The translations under genes and the position numbers were made by a program. Of a DNA stretch of 64,000 bases, positions 57,496 through 64,000 are shown piece after piece; within the stretch, counting starts at the first letter, position 1; each line of letters begins with the position of its first letter. The stretch covers positions 21,111,638 to 21,175,637 of the forward strand of contig OW028584.1 in NCBI GenBank assembly GCA_932294295.1. The letters run 5' to 3'. The stretch comes from Alitta virens. Taxonomy: Eukaryota; Annelida; Polychaeta; Phyllodocida; Nereididae. The notes below the pieces were generated by a model. The model saw nothing but the letters and a program-made list of their open reading frames with translations. It did not search any database and was not told the DNA's origin.

Positions 57496-57860
57496 CCTGG
57501 TGGGCCTAATGGTTAAGGCATCCGCCAATTCCATATTGGCTATAGCTCTGCGGAAGGTCTCGGGTCGATCCCCGGTCCGGGCACACTTCATGAGCTACAT
57601 CCCAGCAGCTGGATGTCGATGGCATGAGATGCTAAATTGGAGGTGTCTTGTACTCAGTGTCTATGCTGAGGCAAGTAAAAGACCCCACCCCCATGGGGTA
57701 AATGTCGATGTCTATGCTGTCAGAGGTAAAAGACTCCGACAACAGGGTAAATGTGCAACATGGCGTGGACTCCAAGCCTCATCATCTCATTATTACGTCT
57801 GCCTCTGGCAGCTGGTCATATAGCTGCCTAAGCTTCAGACCCAGTCCCATTGAGACAGTG
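57496..57860 (+). repeat. SINE family B, full-length reference copy
   Basis: The tRNA-like head reads TGGTGGGCCTAATGGTTAAG (A box) and GTCTCGGGTCGATCCCCGG (B box). The body has ATGTCGATGGCATGAGATGC, AGGCAAGTAAAAGACCCC (with an internal near-duplicate AGGTAAAAGACTCC), GTGGACTCCAAGCC, ATTACGTCTGCCTCTGGCAG and a tail GCCTAAGCTTCAGACC. It is related to a tRNA but not a functional one. Confidence 0.85.
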
Positions 57861-58130
57861 TCAGGTCACTATTATGTCTGCCGTTGGCTGGTGCTCAAAT
57901 AAGATAATTCAACGGTGGTTTTTATTATAGAGTTTTTAAAACGTCTTCGGATGTCCACCTCACATTATATGTAAATTAAACAATCTGAACAATGTAGATT
58001 TGAGCTTATTATGTGCTACAATTTGCGTAAATAATACATGTAATGACTCAAAGCAGATGGCAACAATTGCGGCTGGCTGGCTAAGTTATTTGTTCATCAC
58101 TGATGGATAACTAGCCTAATAGATGGCACT
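57861..58130. other. no recognised feature
   Basis: Short AT-rich spacer. Confidence 0.4.
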
Positions 58131-58136
58131 GCAACC

Positions 58137-58257
58137 AGAGACCCTAACTACAGAGACCATAACTTACAGAGACCATAACTTACCGAGACCATAACTTACC
58201 AAGACCATAACTTACCGAGACCATAACTTACAGAACTTACAGAGACCATAACTTATG
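58137..58257 (+). repeat. 16-bp tandem repeat
   Basis: AGACCATAACTTAC(C/A)G repeats in a row about six times, with one partial unit (AACTTACAG). Confidence 0.95.
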
Positions 58258-58799
58258 GTGTCTGCTGCAACCAAATCAGATGAAGCACAATAGGATGACG
58301 TCATCATCCATTGCGATAACATGAACTTAATTTCTTATTAATCCACATTTGATGCAAATTACTCGTTTTTAATGGTGATGGTGTTTGAAGGTAATATTAA
58401 GTCCCAATTAAATGGTATTATTTGTTATGTAGATCCTTAAATAGCTAGTGGCCATAAGATGGGTTTCGCTGTTATATTCCATGAAACTATTAAATATGTT
58501 GCAATACAGTAGGAGGAATTCTAGACCTAGTGTAAGAAACACACCATGTGTCACGCTAGAAGAATCATGATTTCTTGCTCCCATGAAAAATGTGGTTCCA
58601 TGTCTCATCAATGATTCAAAAGACAACATGTAGGAGATAAATTAATTGGTCTGAAAGAGCAGGGAGGCAGGGAGCAGAGACAAAGGGAAGAAATGAAGCT
58701 CTACCATGGGACTGAGATAGCATATAATACAGGATTAAGATGGGTAATTGGAGCAGCTCTCTAAGCCAAATGTTTGCCACTCCAAATGGTTGAGCTATG
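58258..58799. other. no recognised feature
   Basis: Noncoding spacer without convincing frames. Confidence 0.4.
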
Positions 58800-58804
58800 G
58801 TAAC

Positions 58805-58915
58805 TGGTTTTGAGCATCCTCTGCATAGAAGATCATCTGCCAGAGGCAGATGTAATGATGAGTCCACGCGACGTTATTTGCTCCATGGTCGGGGTCTTTA
58901 CCTTGTCTTAGCATT
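58805..58915 (-). repeat. SINE family B, 3' part
   Basis: ATCTGCCAGAGGCAGATGTA, TGATGAGTCCACGCG and GTCGGGGTCTTTACCTTG are the reverse of the family B body. Confidence 0.6.
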
Positions 58916-59520
58916 GCTAGTGCTCATTGAATTTTCCATATCATAGCCAAAAATTTATCACATATTTGCAAAGCTGTGGGCGACCAAAGCTACCCGATGC
59001 GGGTGACTACAGCTGTGCATTATTTTGTTAAATAAATCTGTAGCTGTATGGTGCATGTATGTCTTCCCATATAAGGTCAATTTAGGTGGTATGAAATGCA
59101 TTAGTTTAACGGGTGTTTGGTAGAGCCGATAATGTTTGCCAAAGAGGCCAAAGATACACCAGTTTGCAGTACTTTTAGCCTTACATTGGTGATTTCGTTT
59201 GGCTTGGTAATCTGAATTTTTTTCATTTCGTGCAATTATGTCAGAAACTTCACTATTGAACCGGTTCTTTGGTTATTGTCACGATGTCAGTGATGATATT
59301 ACAAACAAAAAGAAGCCCATTATTCTGATGAAGGATGATGACAAGTATCAGATCAAGGTTTAGCATTCTTTTGAAGATTACAGCACCAAAATAAACTAGT
59401 AGAGAAAAAAAACTACAAGCTTTGTTGAGGAGTGTCTTAGATGTGTATGAGCATAAGAACAACCTTCAAGGATGTGTTGGCCTGCCGGTTGGAATATATG
59501 GTGTCTGCAGTTAAAGGATA
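58916..59520. other. no recognised feature
   Basis: Noncoding spacer. Confidence 0.4.
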
Positions 59521-59765
59521 CAGGTAAATTACCACCGGTTGCTAATCCACAGTAAATTATCACCTGTTGCTACATGGCCAATTGTGCCATGTGCGTTTTC
59601 CATGCATTTGGATAAATGCATGAAAAACGCATGGTTTTTGCCTCATTATTATTAGCTAAAAACCATGCGTTTTCCATGCGTTTATCCTTCTCATGGAAAA
59701 TGCACGTGGCACATTTGGCCATGTAACCTACAGTATATTACCACCTGTTGTTAACTTACAGTAGA
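59521..59765. repeat. short tandem repeat interrupted by a fold-back element
   Basis: CAGTAAATTA(C/T)CACC(G/T)GTTGCTA-type units occur at 59522, 59551 and, after the inserted fold-back element, at 59732 with more divergence (ACAGTATATTACCACCTGTTG). Confidence 0.7.
59572..59724. mobile_element. 153-bp palindromic fold-back MITE
   Basis: ACATGGCCAATTGTGCCATG at the left is mirrored by GTGGCACATTTGGCCATGT at the right. The arms are about 65-70 bases and carry repeated GCGTTTTCCATGC units around a short AT loop (TCATTATTATT). No coding capacity. Confidence 0.85.
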
Positions 59766-59950
59766 TTTCACAGAGTATGGAACTGAACTCCAGAGGACGT
59801 TATGTGAATCAATGACTCCCATTGGCTTACTTGAAGACAACCCTCAGCCAGTGGGAGCCCTGGATCCACATGGCAGGCAATCCCTCAGCCAATGGGAATC
59901 CTGGATTCATATGACGTTCTCTGGGGTTCAGTTTCCAAGTATATCAATGA
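59755..59950. mobile_element. MITE family M copy 4
   Basis: GGAACTGAACTCCAGAGGAC, GACTCCCATTGG, CTCAGCCAATGGGAATCCTG and CATATGACGTTCTCTGGGG with GTTCAGTTTCCAAG. An internal segment (CCTCAGCCA..TGGGA) is duplicated. Confidence 0.75.
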
Positions 59951-60655
59951 TTACCCTGACACATTGTAACAGTTATCTAAGAGTAGTCAGAATTAGTCTG
60001 TATGATCATCTCTTATGTCTATCTTTAGTCATAATGGCTAACTTCATAGTCTAAAAATGTGACCTTGTATGGTATTGAATATAAAGCTGACTAAATTGTT
60101 AGTCAGAAGTGGTTATGAGATTGCATTCTAGGTACTGTCTAATAGCTAAGGTAGCCAAAAGGATTTTCTGTGATATGATTCAATCCAAGTAACATAGCCA
60201 TTGAAAACAACATCAGGTACATACTATTAGTAATTTGTTCCTTTATTTGCACTAGCAAGTTTGCCAATAAGCACATTTGCCTATTTGGCAAGGGATTGCT
60301 TAGTAGATGTTTTTTTTTCTGGAGGGCATGGTGCGGAATAACTAGAACTCTTGCATTTCAAAGGCCTCCCAATAGACAGCTGTATATTCGAAGTCTATAG
60401 GATCAGAACATGATTGGATTGTATTGTATAAGATGTGAGCTTTGCATCTTTATGTGTCACACAAAAGGCGATGGAAGTGCGGTGACATCGTGTTTATAGT
60501 AAAAATACAATGGAATTGACATTAGCGACAAAACATGCAGCGTATGCGGTTTGTGTAACATATTTCAATAGGAGTTCAACGTGTACATAAAAATAGTTTT
60601 GTAGGATGAAAATATTTTGTTGTACATGGCATTGTGACTGCAATATATACCTTAA
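59951..60655. other. no recognised feature
   Basis: Noncoding spacer. Confidence 0.4.
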
Positions 60656-60659
60656 AACT

Positions 60660-60810
60660 GCATATTACAGCAGATTTCATAGTCTTGGAAATCAAACACC
60701 GGAGGACTTCATGTGTACCCAGGATTCTTATTGGGTAAAGTAATCTCTCGGCCAATTCACATGACATCGTGTAGAGGTTAGTTTCCAAATCTATGGATTC
60801 TACTGTAAAC
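60660..60810. mobile_element. MITE family M copy 5
   Basis: CATAGTCTTGGAAATCAAAC, CCGGAGGACTTCATG, TCTCGGCCAATTCACATGAC and GTTAGTTTCCAAATCTATGG form the diverged palindrome of the family. Confidence 0.7.
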
Positions 60811-60905
60811 TTAACATTCACCATTGACTGTATTCTCTGATCACTTTGATTAGTCCCTGGCGATCGTGTGACTTTAAGGGTGCCTCCTTGTAACATTTAT
60901 CCTGC

Positions 60906-61120
60906 CACTCTTAGAAAAGTTTGTCTGTTTCAGACAAATGATTGTTTAGCTGGTGTCCATCCAAAATTTTGGATTGTATAAGCTAACCAACATAATTGTT
61001 TTGAACTATATAACCATTGTCTAAAGACAAACAATATCTTGGCTGATTAAAACAACATTTAGGATGGACACCAGCCACACAATCATTTGTCTGAAACAGA
61101 CAATCATTTCTAAGAGGGTG
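60906..61120. mobile_element. 215-bp MITE with about 55-bp inverted ends
   Basis: CACTCTTAGAAA, TTGTCTGTTTCAGACAAATG, ATTGT and GGTGTCCATCC at the left are mirrored at the right (GGATGGACACCAGCC, ACAATCATTTGTCTGAAACA, GACAATCATTTCTAAGAGGGTG). No coding capacity. Confidence 0.85.
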
Positions 61121-61378
61121 ATACGGTCAGGTAACCCTACCTTCTGATTAGTTATCAGCAACTGATCTGAGAATATATAAGTGTATGGGGAAGAAATAAC
61201 ACAAGAGAAATGTCTGGTATCATAGGAATGCTACAGGTATGCATTTACATAATACATATACACATTTACTGTCTTCAGAAATACTTTGAGCATGATTTTT
61301 ATCGTATTATGAATCCATATATTTACGGAATATTATGCGTAACACATGACACTCGCCTTTTAAATGTAAAGAAAATGG

Positions 61379-61477
61379 CTTCTTGGTACGATTTTATTTC
61401 AAAACTATGCCATATGGCTTATAGTTTTGTAATAAGCCATATGGCTTATAGTTTTGTAATAAAATCGTACCAAGAAG
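61379..61477. repeat. 99-bp near-perfect palindrome with internal direct repeat
   Basis: CTTCTTGGTACGATTTTATT at the left equals the reverse complement of the right end. Between them GCCATATGGCTTATAGTTTTG occurs twice. Looser inverted similarity continues outward (CGCCTTTTAAAT at 61354 against AATAAAAGGCAAAG). Confidence 0.88.
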
Positions 61478-61884
61478 ATAATAAAAGGCAAAGTCATAAG
61501 AAGCGAAGCCACCTTAAGATTAATGCCAGTGTCACCCTCTTCATGATAATAAAACACGAATAATTTCCTCATGAAAAGCAACAATACAACAAATGAATGC
61601 AATAACATCCACAATGGCTGGTGACAATGTGATGTTATTGTGTTATTGCACATAGAAAGTAACCAGTCGTGTCCAGAGGCAGTTCGCAGAAGCTACAGAA
61701 ACTGCACACGCCATATTGTCGCTGGACAAATAACCTTTCTGGATTGTGGTGTCTGAAAATCACATCTTGCTTGTTCTTTCTTCTGGATTACCATACAGTA
61801 GATAGTTCTGAAACTTACCAAACATGGAAAAAAGAAAAGAAAAAAAAGAACTGGTCTTACAGCTTACTCCATAGGAAACCAATC

Positions 61885-62020
61885 CCATATACGTGAAAAC
61901 TAGATGTCAGAGGAACTCATGTGATTCCAGGACTTTCATTTGTTGAGGGACTGCCTTAACCAATGGGACTCCTAAATTCACATGACGTCCTCTGGAGCTT
62001 AGCTTCCAAGTCTGAGATAG
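61885..62020. mobile_element. MITE family M copy 6
   Basis: GTCAGAGGAACTCATGTGAT, TTGTTGAGGGACTGCCTTA, ACCAATGGGACTCCTAAATT, CACATGACGTCCTCTGGAGC and TTAGCTTCCAAGTCTGAG. Confidence 0.75.
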
Positions 62021-62194
62021 GTGTTGACACTGTCGGCTAATATTGATCCAACGATGAACCGATCTGGCCTTGAGTCTTGTTCATTTCAGTTTTCTTTCAC
62101 TAGTCACTGTAGTATGATTCGAACTAAATGTCCACTTGTTTTGTTTTGCATTATGTGGATGTAGCATTATATTGTGTATATGCTACTATGTCTG

Positions 62195-62456
62195 AAGCTT
62201 ATAGTCAGCTTATATGATCAGCTGCCAGAGGCAGACGTAATTATGAGATGATAATGGAGTCCACACCATGTTTAACATTTAACCCAATGGGTGGAGTCTT
62301 TTACTTGCCTCAGCACAGACACCGAGTACAAGGCACCTCCAATTTACCGTCTCATGCAATCAACATCCACCTGGGATGATCAAACCTGGACCCTTCGGCA
62401 AAGCAGATCAATACAGAATTGGTGGATGCCTTAACCATTAGGCCACCCAGCTGCTG
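62195..62456 (-). repeat. SINE family B copy
   Basis: The minus strand starts CTGGGTGGCCTAATGGTTAA (A box). The B-box side GAAGGGTCCAGGTTTGATCA and the body (TTGATTGCATGAGACG, GGAGGTGCCTTGTACTCGG, AGGCAAGTAAAAGACTCC) follow, and the tail has ATTACGTCTGCCTCTGGCAG. Confidence 0.8.
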
Positions 62457-64000
62457 CCAACTAAAGATGCTGTTAGTGAATATTATTATATGTGCAATTT
62501 TTAACGTGGTTGCACTCACTATGCAGGTTCAATTAGGTTTGCTATTGTTAAGCTTGTTGCTGAAAACAATTAAAAGCTTTGAATTTAAACTCAAGTTTGT
62601 CTAGGTCTAAACCAATGTTTGCTGGACAGCGGTCACAGCTTTAACAAAAGGCCAGTGTCAGGTATTTCCAATGAGATTTGTTCAATTCAATGTTTTTACT
62701 TGCCCTTTGTTCTGTTCTGTATGTGGCCCTCACCGGGCATTTAGATCAGATGTCTTGGCAAGTAGAAGGCGTCCAATTCAATTGACTTTTCATTCAGCTG
62801 TTGGCCCTCCATCTTTTTTTATGTAATTAATGAGTGATGCTTGGAATTGAGAATTTGTCAGGAGTTGCACAGAATACTTGAATCTCAATTGGATTAGCAT
62901 TGTAGCCAAAATGATTAGAAAACTGAAGTCTAGCCTCGGTATTAGGACCACCCTTTGAACGCAGTTTCTTTGTCGTATGGTGATTTTCGCTTAAAAAGGA
63001 AATAAAATATATGTACGACATCATGAGCACCTTGGAGTACACCTTTAGTAGCTGCATGTATTATAGGCCCACTCAAACATAAACTCATATACCATGTATA
63101 AATAGGGGAGAAGCAATCTGGGTTTTATCCTAGAGCAATCCAGTAGTTCAATATCAGGCTCTTGACCGAATGAAGAGTGAGTGTTTGAACCTTTTTAGAC
63201 ACATGAAAAAAGAAAAGGTCTCCACTAGCAAGAATGGCCAGAAGAAATGAATTGTGTGTGTGGCCAAATTTGCCAGAGCAACTGTAAATTACTTCAGACA
63301 GGTTCTATGGCATCTGTCCTACCACATTCTCTGTAGGGTTTTGTCACAACTTATATTAACTGAATGATGTCATTTGTCCATTTTATATAAGTGACCATTA
63401 CATGCATTTCTCAAATTTGAGACAATCACAAGGTCCCAGATGTGAGCAAAACGTGAATTATTTCCAATTAAAACCTAAAAGGCATGTGAATTATTTCCAA
63501 TTAAAACCTAAAAGACATGTTTAGACCACAACCAGGTACAGGTCGCTACAGACAGCAAGAGTCAACCGTATTTTATGAAACAATATATTTAAATGATATC
63601 ATAGAATGATGGTCTTCTTGCTAGAACACCTCAAGCCGTTTGAACAAAGACATATACATTGTAGGAGTCTTTGATTTAAAAGGTATATTGAAAACCACGG
63701 ACAGCCTCTGACATGTACGTCTGCAATATTATAAATATAAACGATATTATCATAGAATCTGATACCACCTTCAGCTTAATCACTTCTATTATGGATTCAA
63801 TTTACACCAAATTATAAAGTATCAAGAATTATGAAAGTTTCAAGAATAATTTTCGTGTCAATTTACAAATAAACCACCTGGTGTAGATAGGTATCGTTAG
63901 TTCTATTATAAACGGCCTGTAAAACTGAACCTAAACAAAGCTAGACAACTTCGGCTATATGATGCTACATGCAACTAAACAGAACAGTCTGGCAATAGCT
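62457..64000. other. no gene; 33-bp tandem pair
   Basis: Two 33-base units starting GTGAATTATTTCCAATTAAA lie at 63453-63518. The remainder shows no recognised gene or RNA. Confidence 0.5.

Noticed and set aside
57496..57590. Apparent tRNA gene
   Set aside because: A and B boxes are present but the anticodon and acceptor stems do not pair well, and the sequence continues into a SINE body seen in several copies.
61210..61653. Frames on both strands with HMAYSFVI or YYKTISHMA repeats
   Set aside because: They arise from the direct repeat in the 99-base palindrome.

Overview
The window looks like nuclear DNA of an invertebrate animal, probably marine and possibly a deuterostome; I cannot name a species. 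The evidence is AT-rich sequence, genes split by many GT-AG introns, metazoan protein families, several tRNA-derived SINE families, CR1/L2-like LINE tails, hAT and Tc1 relics and many short inverted-repeat elements. There is no operon, CRISPR array or prokaryotic feature. Exon models were built by hand from splice signals, reading phase and protein resemblance, without alignment tools.

The left half (0.6-33.8 kb) holds six genes. MDH1B-like (minus, 655-5796) and NIFK-like (plus, 5981-12840) are head to head with start codons 184 bases apart, so they probably share a promoter. A 441-residue VWA-domain gene (minus, 13896-20608) converges on NIFK. An SLC48A1/HRG1-like heme transporter (plus, 23333-24674) converges on a small single-pass membrane protein with a coiled coil (minus, 26350-26973), which is divergent from an ERICH2-like gene (plus, 27978 to at least 33827; last exon not found). 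The genes do not form one pathway: they concern ribosome biogenesis and mitotic chromosomes (NIFK), heme transport (HRG1), a probable pseudoenzyme (MDH1B), a MIDAS-type adhesion or signalling fold (VWA), and two poorly understood proteins.

The right half (33.8-64 kb) has no gene I can support. It may be long introns or a gene desert. It holds a tandem duplication of several kb (41-44.4 kb versus 46.4-49.3 kb), a promoter-like GC block with a palindromic CRE at 40.8 kb, a fold-back element at 37 kb, a Tc1 relic at 39 kb, and many MITEs, SINEs and satellites.

The items most worth a second look are: a modular GC-rich hairpin repeat at 22.1-23.0 kb, a piece of which lies in the NIFK upstream region; the tandem duplication with a preserved 71-codon frame behind a splice acceptor; a perfect 92-base palindrome at 21.46 kb; a MITE family carrying TGACGTC cores; and the loss of all the classical malate dehydrogenase active-site residues in the MDH1B-like protein.
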